This document shows, piece after piece, positions 15,603-25,247 of a stretch of 61,879 nucleotides of DNA. Under the pieces are notes generated by a model that was not told where the DNA came from, did not search any database, and saw only the letters and a list, made by a program, of their open reading frames with translations. Numbering within the stretch: the first letter of the stretch is position 1; each line of letters begins with the position of its first letter. Source of the stretch: Erysipelotrichaceae bacterium. GTDB taxonomy: Bacteria; Bacillota_I; Bacilli_A; RFN20; CAG-826. The DNA lies in assembly GCA_015059065.1 (NCBI GenBank), contig SVBE01000010.1:1-61879 (forward strand), read 5' to 3'. The position numbers and the translations under genes were made by a program.

Positions 15603-17009
15603 ATGTCTATCATTTTACTAAATATGAAAACTAGAAAAAGAATCCCTTTATCATTATTAGTTACAGTCATTATGTCGGTCGTCCTTCTCCTTGTCGATAT
15701 TGGACTGACAGTCTTTTTTACTATTCGTTCATATGAATCCACTACAAATATTATCAAAAGTAAATTGGTCGAAAACGCGACGACAATCGCAAGTCTTCTC
15801 GATGCGAATGAAGTTGGTTTTTTAACTTATGAAGATAAAGAGAATAATACCGAGAGGTATCAAAAAGCCTATAAGGTATTAAGCAGTTTCCAAACTCATA
15901 GCAGCAGCGAAAACGTGAATGCGGAATTAGCTTATGTCTACCTCTTAGTGAAAATTGATGGAAAGATTGTCTTCTCTGTTGACCCATCTGATGATCCCGG
16001 TGAATTCTTAAAAGAAGAGCCAATTAACACTCCTGGCATGATTGAAGCGTTTGCTGGTAAAACCAGCCTTGATGATAAACCATATACGGATAGATGGGGA
16101 ACTTTATATAGCGGTTTTGCTCCTGTGATTAAGAATAGCGGTGCAACTTCTGAAGTAGTGGCGGTCGTCGGTGTTGACGTCTGGGCTGATTATGTGAATA
16201 GTCAAGTCGCCAGTAGCGCTATCTCCGTTTCTTTAGTCTCTTTTGTGACCATCGCTTTAGGTGTGACATTGAGCTTATCTTTAACATATGTGATGCGTCA
16301 GAGATTAAACGGTTTATCTAAGGATTTAGTCGCCTTAGAAAGCGATATTCAAGGTCTTGTCGGTGATATTGAAGCTCCTCTTAATAACGTCGTTGATTTT
16401 GAACAAGAAATTGTCGTTGAAAAAGAGGAAGGCAAAAAGCCGATTGAAAATATCCGCGCGAAGCTTACTAACCTCCATAATGAGATTGTTCGTTACATGA
16501 ATTATGCAGAGGAACAAGCCTCAATTGATAGGTTAACAAAACTCGCGAATAGAAATGCTTATTCAATCGTCACAAAACTAATCAATGAGCAAATTGAAAA
16601 AGGTGAACTCAAAGATCTTGTGGTCGCAGTTTATGATGTTAACGGCTTAAAGATTATCAATGATGAAAACGGTCATGATATTGGTGATGCATTATTAAAA
16701 ATCTCTGCAAATATGATAAAAATCGTCTATGGAACTGAGAATTCTTTCCGTATTGGTGGTGATGAATTCGTCATCGTCTATCGCGGCAACGAAGAAGAAT
16801 TTAAAGCGAAGAATGTTGAATGCCTCGGCCTCATTGATCAATTCAATCAAACCAACATAGATTACCCATTTGAAATCTCGCTCTCCGTCGGCTATTCAGT
16901 ATATGAAGTAGGTCAAGATAAAAACTTATTAGATGTCTTCCGTAAGGCCGATAAGAATATGTATGACCAAAAGAATAAATTCTACGAAAATCATCGTAAA
17001 AATCGTTAA
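15603..17009 (+). CDS. Diguanylate cyclase with extracellular sensor domain
   Basis: 468 residues: N-terminal helix (about 15-40), an extracellular Cache-like region (about 45-200), a second helix (about 203-228), a short linker that may form a HAMP-like or coiled segment, and a GGDEF domain (about 300-465). Signatures: DRLTKLANR, DVNGLKIIND, GHDIGDALLK and RIGGDEF. No RxxD I-site is seen. An ATG at 15624 (MKTRKR) is an alternative start with a more normal signal-anchor beginning; neither has a good RBS. It should sense an external ligand and raise cyclic-di-GMP. Followed by a clear terminator. Confidence 0.87.
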   Translation: MSIILLNMKTRKRIPLSLLVTVIMSVVLLLVDIGLTVFFTIRSYESTTNIIKSKLVENATTIASLLDANEVGFLTYEDKENNTERYQKAYKVLSSFQTHSSSENVNAELAYVYLLVKIDGKIVFSVDPSDDPGEFLKEEPINTPGMIEAFAGKTSLDDKPYTDRWGTLYSGFAPVIKNSGATSEVVAVVGVDVWADYVNSQVASSAISVSLVSFVTIALGVTLSLSLTYVMRQRLNGLSKDLVALESDIQGLVGDIEAPLNNVVDFEQEIVVEKEEGKKPIENIRAKLTNLHNEIVRYMNYAEEQASIDRLTKLANRNAYSIVTKLINEQIEKGELKDLVVAVYDVNGLKIINDENGHDIGDALLKISANMIKIVYGTENSFRIGGDEFVIVYRGNEEEFKAKNVECLGLIDQFNQTNIDYPFEISLSVGYSVYEVGQDKNLLDVFRKADKNMYDQKNKFYENHRKNR

Positions 17010-17032
17010 TAAATATCGATAAAACCCAATAT

Positions 17033-17066
17033 AGGTGATATGGTTACTTCTTTATCACCTTTTATT
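17033..17066 (+). terminator. Intrinsic terminator after the second cyclase
   Basis: AGGTGATA (17033-17040) pairs with TATCACCT (17053-17060), followed by TTTATTTT. Confidence 0.7.
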
Positions 17067-17164
17067 TTGCTTTTTAAAGGCGTTCTAGACATTCAATACT
17101 ATTTATCAGTGAGGAATTCATCTTCTTTTGTTTCAGGGCTTAAAATGGCTTTATTTTGAATAAC

Positions 17165-17190
17165 TTAAAAGAGAGGAATTAATCCTCTCC
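17165..17190 (-). terminator. Intrinsic terminator of the minus-strand surface-protein pair
   Basis: On the minus strand GAGAGGA (complement of 17183-17189) pairs with TCCTCTC (complement of 17171-17177), followed by TTTTAAG. It lies about 25 nt past the stop of the 1144-aa gene. Confidence 0.65.
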
Positions 17191-17214
17191 TTAAGTGGAT
17201 TATGTACCTAATCC

Positions 17215-20200
17215 CTATTTGCTAACATAGGAATTTGGATTGTTGAGTTTGTTACCCACGGAAACGTTATTGATTGTGGCAAAGCTATTTTGAATGGAGC
17301 TTGACCAATCAGTTTGATTCGCGGAACCAGTATCTAATGTGAGTTTAGCACTGATGGAAATCTTAGCGATAGAAGCTTGGATGTTAAGATTGACATCTAA
17401 ACCGCTTAATCTTTCATTATTAGAACCATAGAGAGTGAGTTCTAAGTCTTTTAAGGCATCGACACCAGTAATTTCATTCAAATTGATACCAATATTCCAT
17501 TTTTTGTTATTTGCGTCATATTGATAACCAGTATCAGTGAATAGATTAGTGAAGTTGCCCGCTGGTTTTTCTTCAGAAGCGCTATCTAAGCTGATATTAC
17601 CGATCTTAGAGACGATACCATCTTGAATGAGCAAGAAGTCTTGGAGGAGATAAGTGAGTAAGTTATTGCCTTCTAAGAGGTTCTTACTAGTAGTGACATA
17701 GTGTCTAGTTTGGGCTAAACGACCAGAAATCTTTTTATAGCAACGGGTCTTGAAGTGGAAATAGCCTCCAACTCCATCTTCTTTATTAGGATCGTTATCT
17801 CCATAAGTTTCAAATGTGAACTCACTGACGACGCGATCTGTTAATACTGGAACATCTTGAATAGCCTTACTGAAGAGACCGACTAAGCTGTTCACTAATA
17901 AGGCATCTTCGACAATTCCGTATATCTTAACGTATTCACCGTTAACGACGATGTAGACGTGTATATTGAAATCGACATTGAAGATTGATAAAGCATTTAA
18001 GGTGATTGGCGCGTAGATGTGATAGTAGTTGCTCACAGTGGTGTTGATACCGAATTTGAGGAGTAAAGCGATTGTTGATAAATCAAGGAATGACCAGTTA
18101 TGGTTGATGCTTGAAACTCTATTTTCGTTATAAGCAGTAGGAGCGAGAGATAAATTGAGCTTTTTACCAGCGATAACTAAGTTATTGACGTTGATTTGGC
18201 TAATCTTGTTATCATCGTCTAAGACGATATCGAGTTTGATATCGCTGTCGAGTTTGAAGATTGTACCACCGACAGTGAGGCTAACGATATTACCAGTCTT
18301 TTTGATGCTCTTCACGACATCGTTGCTCGCGAGTTTGAAGTAGTCTTTTGCCCCGATGATATTACCGAGTTCACTGACACCTAATAATTTAGTTAATGGG
18401 GCTAAGAACTTCGTGAAGCGCGCGTCATTTTTATAATCAGAGATGAATGTAGAGAAGACGTCAACGATATCTAAAACGGATTGAATGGTGGTTCTACCTT
18501 TGATGTTGTCGTTAGTAGTGGTATCACCATAGACAAAGTAAGCGTTATTGGCTTTGAAATCGGAAGTGGTGTTATCGACATCAAGAGCAATCTTATGGGT
18601 GTACCAGACTTGATCGTTGTGATATTTGTATTGTTTGATAGTTAAATCACCATAACCAAACTTGTTGCCATAGTCGAACTGTCCATCACCACTTAAAGTG
18701 ATGCCTAATCCATTATCATCGAGTAAGGAACCACTGACAGAGAAACCAGTTTTCTTTTCTTGTAAGATAGTGGAAACTTGATCAAAGACAGTTGGTAAGA
18801 AGTTGAGAGAATCATAAGATTCTTTATCTGCGATTGTAACTTTGTTATATTCACCGCTTTCTAAGCTAACGCCTAAGCCAACGGAACCTAATTCGATGTT
18901 TTGAATGGATAAATCGAATGGCTTTTTGGTGTTGTTATTTGCGGCCGCTTCAGAATCAAGCTTGAGATTGACTTTGGCATTGCTACCTAAGCCAAGAGTG
19001 CTTAAGTCGAGACCAAAGGAGATTGTAGAATCGTCATTGCTTAAATTAGAGATGAGACCAGCGATGACAGAATAATCACCGGATTTAATCGCTTGAGTGA
19101 ATTCTGAATCGGTGACAAAGGAGAATAAGTCAGAAGCGCTTTGTGCGTTATCTTCTCCCCCGATAGCGGCAATCATGCCTGGGAGTTCATCGATGAGCCA
19201 GTTCATAGTGGAAGTATCGATAGTGGCTTTCATCGCTGGGGCACCAGATTCACCTAAACTGATGTAGCCTTGGCCTTCTTCATAGGCGACGACAAGACTT
19301 GTATATGTGTCACCGACACTCTTAGTGCCTTTTTGACCGATTAAATCTAAATTGATATATAAGTTTGCTTTATTCTTAATTTTAGTGAATAAGTCTTCTT
19401 CTTGTTCGTCTTCAAGATTTGCTCTTCTAAGAGATTTAGGAGCTAATGCATCAGCGGATTCACTATATTTATAATCGCTGATATCGATGATTTCAGAGAA
19501 GTCAGCATTGATGGAACCTTCTAATCTACCGATGTCTTTTTCGACAGTTTTAGTCACACCGTTATCAGATAAGCTATTTACATCTAAAGTGAAGTCGAAA
19601 CCGAATTTTTGGTTATCTTCATCGAGGAAGTTAGCGAGTTTTTGTAACCAACCGGAATATTTGATGACTTCGACATAGGAATCACTATCTTTAGGAGCTT
19701 TGACGACATGGTCTTTTTCAGTATCTTTCTTTGTCTCGATGATTAATGAGCCACCAACAGTGAAATTACCGATTGAGAAGCCTTCACTAGAATCACCTAA
19801 TTCAATCTTTGTCATACGATAATCGATATCAGTATTGATATGAAGTGGGATTCTGCTAGAAGTGATTTGGTTAGTGGATTCATCTTCTTTATTGATTTGG
19901 ATAGTGAAGTTGAAGCGATATCCATTACTAATTTCTTCATCGGACATCACAATACCTGTACCGACTTCATCATCTGCGAGTTCGCCCATTTTAAAGCTGG
20001 ACATCATCGTGGTTGGATCTAATGTGCTATATAAGCCATCGATGAGGTTATCGAGTTTATCATCGATAAAGCCAAGGACATCAAAATCGATACCTGTTTC
20101 CGCGGAGTTGAAGTATTTATAGATTAAACCTTCTGTTTCATCAGTATCGGATTCACCGACTAAAAGTTCCTTTAATGTGGCAGAGCCAAATTTCATCTTT

Positions 20201-20649
20201 AAATCCTTGATGCCGAGATAGGCAGTTTGATCGACATAAGTGATATCGAGTGGGAGTTCGATACCATTGTAGTCAAGGTCAGCATCTAAGCTGAAGTTGA
20301 TATCTTTTAAACCTCTCATTAAGAAGTTGAGTTGCCCATCTATTCCGATGTTATTAAGGGCAGAATTGCTGTCTTTTTTAAAGGATAGATTGAAATTGTT
20401 GAATGTTGCAACAATGCCGTAATATTCTCTTTCTGCTGATTTTTCCTCGTTAATACCAGTATCATCTTGAAGTCTTTTAATAAAATTATCTAAACGGTTG
20501 TTGCTTTCTGGTTGAGTACTATTAGTTGGAACAGCGAAGTTAGCTTTTTGCACTTTGTTAGGAGTGAGGAAATACGCGCCACCTAATGAGAGTGCAAAGA
20601 CGCCTACACCTATAATACTTCTTAATATTATTTTTCTAGTTCTTGCCAT
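17215..20649 (-). CDS. Very large membrane-anchored, beta-rich extracytoplasmic protein, function unknown
   Basis: 1144 residues from the ATG at 20649, chosen because AAGGAG lies 9 nt before it; an ATG two codons earlier is too close to that site. One signal-anchor helix (about residues 7-27) is followed by a long outside region made of repeating patterns of alternating hydrophobic strands with many D/N/S/G turns, such as DGQLNFLMRGL and NLNIQASIAKISISAKL. The pattern suggests repeated beta domains, perhaps lipoprotein-carrier or AsmA-like, but no family is recognised. It overlaps the 325-aa gene upstream by 14 nt, so the two are co-translated and probably work together at the cell surface. 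Confidence 0.7.
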   Translation of the reverse strand: MARTRKIILRSIIGVGVFALSLGGAYFLTPNKVQKANFAVPTNSTQPESNNRLDNFIKRLQDDTGINEEKSAEREYYGIVATFNNFNLSFKKDSNSALNNIGIDGQLNFLMRGLKDINFSLDADLDYNGIELPLDITYVDQTAYLGIKDLKMKFGSATLKELLVGESDTDETEGLIYKYFNSAETGIDFDVLGFIDDKLDNLIDGLYSTLDPTTMMSSFKMGELADDEVGTGIVMSDEEISNGYRFNFTIQINKEDESTNQITSSRIPLHINTDIDYRMTKIELGDSSEGFSIGNFTVGGSLIIETKKDTEKDHVVKAPKDSDSYVEVIKYSGWLQKLANFLDEDNQKFGFDFTLDVNSLSDNGVTKTVEKDIGRLEGSINADFSEIIDISDYKYSESADALAPKSLRRANLEDEQEEDLFTKIKNKANLYINLDLIGQKGTKSVGDTYTSLVVAYEEGQGYISLGESGAPAMKATIDTSTMNWLIDELPGMIAAIGGEDNAQSASDLFSFVTDSEFTQAIKSGDYSVIAGLISNLSNDDSTISFGLDLSTLGLGSNAKVNLKLDSEAAANNNTKKPFDLSIQNIELGSVGLGVSLESGEYNKVTIADKESYDSLNFLPTVFDQVSTILQEKKTGFSVSGSLLDDNGLGITLSGDGQFDYGNKFGYGDLTIKQYKYHNDQVWYTHKIALDVDNTTSDFKANNAYFVYGDTTTNDNIKGRTTIQSVLDIVDVFSTFISDYKNDARFTKFLAPLTKLLGVSELGNIIGAKDYFKLASNDVVKSIKKTGNIVSLTVGGTIFKLDSDIKLDIVLDDDNKISQINVNNLVIAGKKLNLSLAPTAYNENRVSSINHNWSFLDLSTIALLLKFGINTTVSNYYHIYAPITLNALSIFNVDFNIHVYIVVNGEYVKIYGIVEDALLVNSLVGLFSKAIQDVPVLTDRVVSEFTFETYGDNDPNKEDGVGGYFHFKTRCYKKISGRLAQTRHYVTTSKNLLEGNNLLTYLLQDFLLIQDGIVSKIGNISLDSASEEKPAGNFTNLFTDTGYQYDANNKKWNIGINLNEITGVDALKDLELTLYGSNNERLSGLDVNLNIQASIAKISISAKLTLDTGSANQTDWSSSIQNSFATINNVSVGNKLNNPNSYVSK

Positions 20650-21613
20650 AATCATATTCTCCTTCTATCGAATAATTAATCGGTTGATTGTTATTTGGGA
20701 TTTCTAATTTCTCCCCTGGGTGATAGTAGTAATCGATGAGGTTGTTGATTTCTACGGTCATACCCATTGTTGCTTTATATACTTCATTAACTCGTAAGTA
20801 CTTTAGATTCATATCCTTATCGAATATGTAAGTATGCTTTAACGAAGTAAATGTCGGCATGTTATCAAGATTTGATATCTCCTTCATCTGTATCTTGTAG
20901 AAATAAGTGGAGATATCAGGATGCAAGTCGAGGAATACTTCTGTATATCCATCGCTTCGCTTTGTCGTCGTGCAGTTATCTTTGATGACGCTGTCATCTG
21001 AGATGATGTAGATGAACATGCGATCCAATGTTCTACCTAATTTAGCTTTATATTCATCGTTTGTATATTTATTTGGGTTATCGGGATATTCACCGACTTC
21101 TGCAGAAACGGCCTTTCCGACGTAGTGGTCGATTCCATCTTTCTCGAGGTTTTGTCTGCTGCGGTTAGCGAGTTTCACCATAGAAGAAGTGGATATCGAT
21201 TCTTCGAAGTATTCATTATCGTTTCTGATTTGTGCGTTTCTAATCTCTTGTTTAAGGATTGTGTTTGCCGCCCCGACACCGATGGAATAAGAGTATTTCT
21301 CTTGTCGATATTTCTCTAATCCGATATTAACGAGTTCAGATGGAGTGAACGATGCATTCGCGTTCATGTTATATCGTCTAAGTAGTTCCTTTGAATCAGC
21401 TTGGAAGTTCTCTGGATTGAATTCGCCGTAATCAGTGACAACTTGACTCGTTGTTCTTTTAACGATCACTCCAGTGGTAACTCCTAGTCCGATAGCGGTA
21501 ACAGCGATGAGGGAGTAAGTGATGATTGCGTTTCTCTTCTTTCCCTTATTTGCTACTGGCTTAGTTTCGCTCGTTTTGTTTAAATTTTGTTTTTGTAAAT
21601 CTTTCTTTGCCAT
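20636..21613 (-). CDS. Membrane-anchored extracytoplasmic protein, partner of the 1144-aa protein
   Basis: 325 residues. A Lys-rich cytosolic N-terminus of about 28 residues precedes one hydrophobic helix (about 29-50). The rest is outside, rich in Y, N, K and D, with no recognised domain. Its stop codon overlaps the start region of the 1144-aa gene. The upstream region 21614-21742 is AT-rich and divergent with the XRE regulator at 21743; I did not find a convincing full promoter in it. Function unknown; surface or envelope role inferred from topology and partner. Confidence 0.65.
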   Translation of the reverse strand: MAKKDLQKQNLNKTSETKPVANKGKKRNAIITYSLIAVTAIGLGVTTGVIVKRTTSQVVTDYGEFNPENFQADSKELLRRYNMNANASFTPSELVNIGLEKYRQEKYSYSIGVGAANTILKQEIRNAQIRNDNEYFEESISTSSMVKLANRSRQNLEKDGIDHYVGKAVSAEVGEYPDNPNKYTNDEYKAKLGRTLDRMFIYIISDDSVIKDNCTTTKRSDGYTEVFLDLHPDISTYFYKIQMKEISNLDNMPTFTSLKHTYIFDKDMNLKYLRVNEVYKATMGMTVEINNLIDYYYHPGEKLEIPNNNQPINYSIEGEYDYGKN

Positions 21614-21742
21614 GCGTATATATTACACACATATAAAAAAATATTGTGTCTACTCGTGAAAATATTTAAAATAGAGTTGAAAATAAATATCTCCTAAAAA
21701 GAGAATTTATATATAAATTCTAAATAAGAGAGTGCGTATTTT

Positions 21743-22324
21743 ATGGAAGAACTAAAAAGTATTATTGGTGAGAACCTTGCATCGCTGAGAAAAGAAAAAA
21801 AGCTCACTCAAGCAGAGTTAGCAGAGCAATTTAACTATACAGATAAAGCTGTTTCTAAATGGGAAAAAGGGGAAACTTCTCCTGATATTGAAACGCTTTA
21901 TTCCTTATGTGAATTTTATGGGGTGACGATTGATTATTTAACACATCCAGGTAATAAACAAGATAAAGAAGAATATGTTATTAAAGATTCTGATTTCCAG
22001 AGTAAAGTATGGCAGACTGCATTAAGTGTTTCCATCATTTGGATGGTCGCTACACTTATATTTATCTATTTATTAATATTCCATAAATTTTCATTCTGGC
22101 AGGTTTTTATTTGGGCAGTGCCAGTCAGTGCGATTATGCTCAATTTATTAAATCACCGTTATTTTAAAAATAGGGCGATGTATTTCTGGTGCTGGTCTAT
22201 CTTTGTGTGGGGTGCTCTTTCTGGCATCTTCTTCCAACTCATAGATCAAGTATTATGGCCTTTATTCATCTTAGGCGCGCCAGCAGAATTAACTTTATTC
22301 CTCTGGCATAGGATGAAGAAATAA
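21743..22324 (+). CDS. XRE-family regulator with membrane domain
   Basis: 193 residues. Residues 5-65 form a Cro/C1-type HTH (IGENLASLRKEKKLTQAEL, with DKAVSKWEKGE as recognition helix region). Residues about 85-192 hold four hydrophobic helices. Such HTH-plus-membrane proteins are common in Firmicutes and couple membrane signals to transcription. It is divergent from the surface-protein pair at 17215-21613, which makes that pair a plausible target. Confidence 0.8.
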   Translation: MEELKSIIGENLASLRKEKKLTQAELAEQFNYTDKAVSKWEKGETSPDIETLYSLCEFYGVTIDYLTHPGNKQDKEEYVIKDSDFQSKVWQTALSVSIIWMVATLIFIYLLIFHKFSFWQVFIWAVPVSAIMLNLLNHRYFKNRAMYFWCWSIFVWGALSGIFFQLIDQVLWPLFILGAPAELTLFLWHRMKK

Positions 22325-22390
22325 TAGATACAATATTTATATTGATTTTTTAAAAATATAATTCAATAATAGTATTAACGAAATACAATT

Positions 22391-22515
22391 ATGACTAGAG
22401 AAGAATTATTAAACAAATTGTTTCTTCTGGCGAAGTCGATGCATCTTTTAACGAGAGAGTATATAAAGAGTTTTTAGAGCAATATGAAAAATATAAAAAG
22501 GAACATAAAATATGA
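22391..22515 (+). pseudogene. Small ORF with a frameshift, upstream of the 167-aa gene
   Basis: ATG at 22391 starts MTREELLNK in one frame. After about nine codons the coding pattern continues in another frame as QIVSSGEVDASFNERV and on to EKYKKEHKI with a stop at 22513-22515. Joined by a one-base shift near 22412-22420 this gives a protein of about 41 residues. Its stop overlaps the next start (ATGA), which argues that the pair was a coupled two-gene unit. It may be a decayed gene, a sequencing error or a programmed frameshift. Confidence 0.5.
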
Positions 22516-23015
22516 GGAAGCAGTTATTCATCAATTATTTGAAAGATTTTCTTAATGATGTTTCTGGTTCATCAACTTGCAATATCAATAAGCTTGTTAA
22601 GAAATCTAAAAATAACTACAGAATCCGTGACTCTTTAATTCTTTACTGTGCACTTAGCGGTGAGAGTAGAACCAAATTATTGCTTCGTTTTTCTAAATCA
22701 GATTATTTTAATGTTGTAACAAGAGTGAATGAAGATAATTTCTTAAGCGATGAATTTGACGATTACGATTTTAAGAAAATATGGGATACGTATATCAATA
22801 AAATAAAGGTTTATGAGTATGACAATATTACTAAATCACAAGTTCATAAAAACATCATAAAGAAAATGAATGAAAAGAATATATCGAATTATAGAGTATA
22901 TAAGGATCTTCATCTTAATCCTGGAAACGTCAATGATTATTTAACTAATGGTAATGTTAAAAAAGTATCTCTAAATATTGCTATGGCTATTTTTGATTAC
23001 GTTCGTGCTTATTAA
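22512..23015 (+). CDS. Hypothetical protein with a C-terminal HTH-like segment
   Basis: 167 residues, K/N/Y-rich. Residues about 120-160 (NISNYRVYKDLHLNPGNVNDYL, then NGNVKKVSLNIAMAIFDYV) look like a small helix-turn-helix. The N-terminal half has no recognised domain. It is coupled by ATGA to the frameshifted small ORF upstream, an arrangement reminiscent of toxin-antitoxin or phage-repressor pairs. It converges with the HAD gene, overlapping it by 4 nt. Function unknown. Confidence 0.55.
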   Translation: MRKQLFINYLKDFLNDVSGSSTCNINKLVKKSKNNYRIRDSLILYCALSGESRTKLLLRFSKSDYFNVVTRVNEDNFLSDEFDDYDFKKIWDTYINKIKVYEYDNITKSQVHKNIIKKMNEKNISNYRVYKDLHLNPGNVNDYLTNGNVKKVSLNIAMAIFDYVRAY

Positions 23016-23665
23016 TTAATTAAAGGGATAATATCTAATAATGAATCGACTATTTTATAGCAGTGTTTTTTCGCGTATTCACTAGGGGGTATGAGGTCTT
23101 TATCCATAATCGGAATGAAATTACCTCTAACTGCAGCTTCAATACCGTTAAGCGAATCTTCGATAACCATTGTTTGCGTTGGATCAGCGTCTAACTCTTC
23201 TGCGGCTTTCAAAAAGATATATGGATCAGGTTTAGTTCTATTACCGATTTCACTGACGGTGATAATGACATCAAATATCTGATATGGGTCGATGCCCTTG
23301 TTATTAAAAATCTTTTCCATTCGCCATCTGAGATTAGAAGTGGCTAGAGCGATTTTATAATTCTTTTCTTTAAGAGCGGTGATCAGTTCAAAGAATCCTT
23401 CTTTTAAATGATATTCCCCGTTTTCAATTTGTCTGACATATTCATCAGCGATTTCTTTTCGATATGTGAGAGCATCTAAAGTTGGGAACATTTCATTTAG
23501 TTCTTCAATGATTTTAGTTTCGCTTTTTCCGCATATGGTTACACGGTAATTCTCATCTAGTGGAAGACCGTATTTCTTCGTGATGATTTCAAAACCAACT
23601 TTCCAACAATCTTCAGTGTTGAAAATCACCCCATCTAAATCAAAAATAACGGCTTTTTGTGGCAT
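23012..23665 (-). CDS. HAD-superfamily hydrolase, beta-phosphoglucomutase-like
   Basis: 217 residues. Motif I is DLDGVIF near residue 9, the helical cap follows, motif II is ATSN (about 109), motif III is the Lys in TKPDP, and motif IV is VIEDSLNGIEAA. This matches subfamily IA phosphatases/phosphoglucomutases. The substrate cannot be told from sequence. The start overlaps the stop of the DJ-1-type gene upstream by 1 nt, so the two are one transcription unit. Confidence 0.85.
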   Translation of the reverse strand: MPQKAVIFDLDGVIFNTEDCWKVGFEIITKKYGLPLDENYRVTICGKSETKIIEELNEMFPTLDALTYRKEIADEYVRQIENGEYHLKEGFFELITALKEKNYKIALATSNLRWRMEKIFNNKGIDPYQIFDVIITVSEIGNRTKPDPYIFLKAAEELDADPTQTMVIEDSLNGIEAAVRGNFIPIMDKDLIPPSEYAKKHCYKIVDSLLDIIPLIN

Positions 23666-24219
23666 TATTTCTCACCTTTGCATGCTTTTTCAAGATTATC
23701 ACGATGTTCTTTGCCGTTAAAATATTCATCGATTTCGAGACCGAATTCATGGCTATACCACATCGATTTAGCAGTGATAAAACGACCATCTCTAACCACG
23801 CCTTTCGCTCTTAAATAATTGCCACCAATAACAAGGTCTTCAAAGCCAGGATGGATAGTGAAGTTCTTCTCTTTTAAATAGCCAAGTCGGCCAATCATAA
23901 ATGGGGCCGCACATATCGCGGAGACGAGTTTATTATTATCAGCAAAATAACGGATGATGTTATCGATTTCTGGATGGAAACACATGATTTTAAAGGATCC
24001 TGGACCACCTGGAATAACGACTCCGTCAAAGTCTACTAAATTGACATTTTCGATTAAGGATTCGACGATCAAGGGTCTACCTAATTTTGGTTCGATTTGT
24101 TTTCTTTTCATCATTGAAGCACATGTCACTTCGTGTCCTCCACGGGTGAGCACATCTAAAGTCGCAATAGCTTCTGTATCTTCAACTCCATCGACGAATA
24201 ACATCAATAATTTAGCCAT
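23665..24219 (-). CDS. DJ-1/PfpI family protein
   Basis: 184 residues with the full DJ-1/YajL layout: LMLFVDGVEDTEAI at the start (with the Glu that contacts the reactive Cys), VVIPGGPGS, and the nucleophile elbow SAICAAP with Cys at about residue 104. Family members are linked to protection from glyoxal and oxidative damage. First gene of a two-gene unit with the HAD hydrolase. Divergent from the flavin reductase at 24298. Confidence 0.88.
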   Translation of the reverse strand: MAKLLMLFVDGVEDTEAIATLDVLTRGGHEVTCASMMKRKQIEPKLGRPLIVESLIENVNLVDFDGVVIPGGPGSFKIMCFHPEIDNIIRYFADNNKLVSAICAAPFMIGRLGYLKEKNFTIHPGFEDLVIGGNYLRAKGVVRDGRFITAKSMWYSHEFGLEIDEYFNGKEHRDNLEKACKGEK

Positions 24220-24297
24220 ATGTAGATTCCTCCAAAAATATCCTTATCATTATACATTATTATTTCCTTCATATAAAATGAAAGGGAGGTATTAATT

Positions 24298-24861
24298 ATG
24301 AGAAAAGATTTTGGACCACAAAGCTGGGTATTCCCAATGCCCGTATTAATTATTGGAACTTATGATGAAAATGGTAAACCCGATGCGATGAATGCCGCCT
24401 GGGGTGCGATTTATGATACAAACCAAGTGACGGTTTCTTTAGCGGGTCATACTACAACTGACAATATTAGAAAGAACAAAGCTTTTACAATTGCCTTTGC
24501 GACGGTTGATACATTAGTAGCTTCTGACTATGTTGGTATCGTCCCACAGAAAAAAGTACCAAATAAGATTGAAAAAGCTGGATTAACCGCAGTGAAGAGC
24601 AAAAATGTAAATGCGCCGATATTTGAACAGTATCCTGTCACCATCGAATGTAAATTAGTGTCTTTAGATGGTGAAGAAGGAGAAGGTGGCACATTAGTGG
24701 GTCAAATTGTTAATGTTACTGCCGATGAAAAAGTGCTAACGGATGGGAAAGTGGATGTCACTAAATTAAATGCGATATCTTATGATCCATTCACTCATAA
24801 ATATTTGGTTGTTAACCAAGTCGTGGGCAATGCCTTTAAGGACGGCCTTAAAATCAAATAA
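24298..24861 (+). CDS. Flavin reductase-like FMN-binding split-barrel protein
   Basis: 187 residues, with RBS GGGAGG 8-9 nt before ATG. The N-terminus PMPVLIIGTYDENGKPDAMNAAWG is typical of flavin reductase/DIM6-type split barrels. The usual role is FMN reduction or FMN-dependent redox chemistry in the cytosol. The next gene starts at the same base as this stop. Confidence 0.85.
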   Translation: MRKDFGPQSWVFPMPVLIIGTYDENGKPDAMNAAWGAIYDTNQVTVSLAGHTTTDNIRKNKAFTIAFATVDTLVASDYVGIVPQKKVPNKIEKAGLTAVKSKNVNAPIFEQYPVTIECKLVSLDGEEGEGGTLVGQIVNVTADEKVLTDGKVDVTKLNAISYDPFTHKYLVVNQVVGNAFKDGLKIK

Positions 24862-25247
24862 TGAAATATAAACACACTCATAGACCGGGATTCCTTTTAG
24901 GAGCCGTTGATTTTTGTACGGCTGGTCTTTTCTTTTTGCTATATATGCCTTTATCAGTACAAAAAGAGATCGATGAAATATTAGGAAAAAAGACTCAACC
25001 ATATTGGTTAGCATATCTTCTTGGTACATTCAATTTCTTTGTATATACATTAGTATGGATGGCAAAAGTGTGTGAAGATACTAAGAAGAAAGCCATTGAA
25101 TTAGGGATTAAACCACATACATCTTTTAAACATATGATGCTATGGAATATCTTAGGGATGCTTGTCATCGTTGGACCAGCAGTGGCGACAGAAGGGTATT
25201 TCAGAACCCTTAACGAAATAGAAGAAAAGCTCAATTCAACGGAATAA
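24861..25247 (+). CDS. DUF4234-type small membrane protein
   Basis: 128 residues with three hydrophobic segments (about 12-34, 50-70, 92-112) and charged connecting loops; the pattern of TFNFFVYTLVWMAKVCEDT is close to DUF4234 proteins. No enzymatic motif. Overlaps the flavin reductase stop by one base. Confidence 0.6.
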   Translation: MKYKHTHRPGFLLGAVDFCTAGLFFLLYMPLSVQKEIDEILGKKTQPYWLAYLLGTFNFFVYTLVWMAKVCEDTKKKAIELGIKPHTSFKHMMLWNILGMLVIVGPAVATEGYFRTLNEIEEKLNSTE

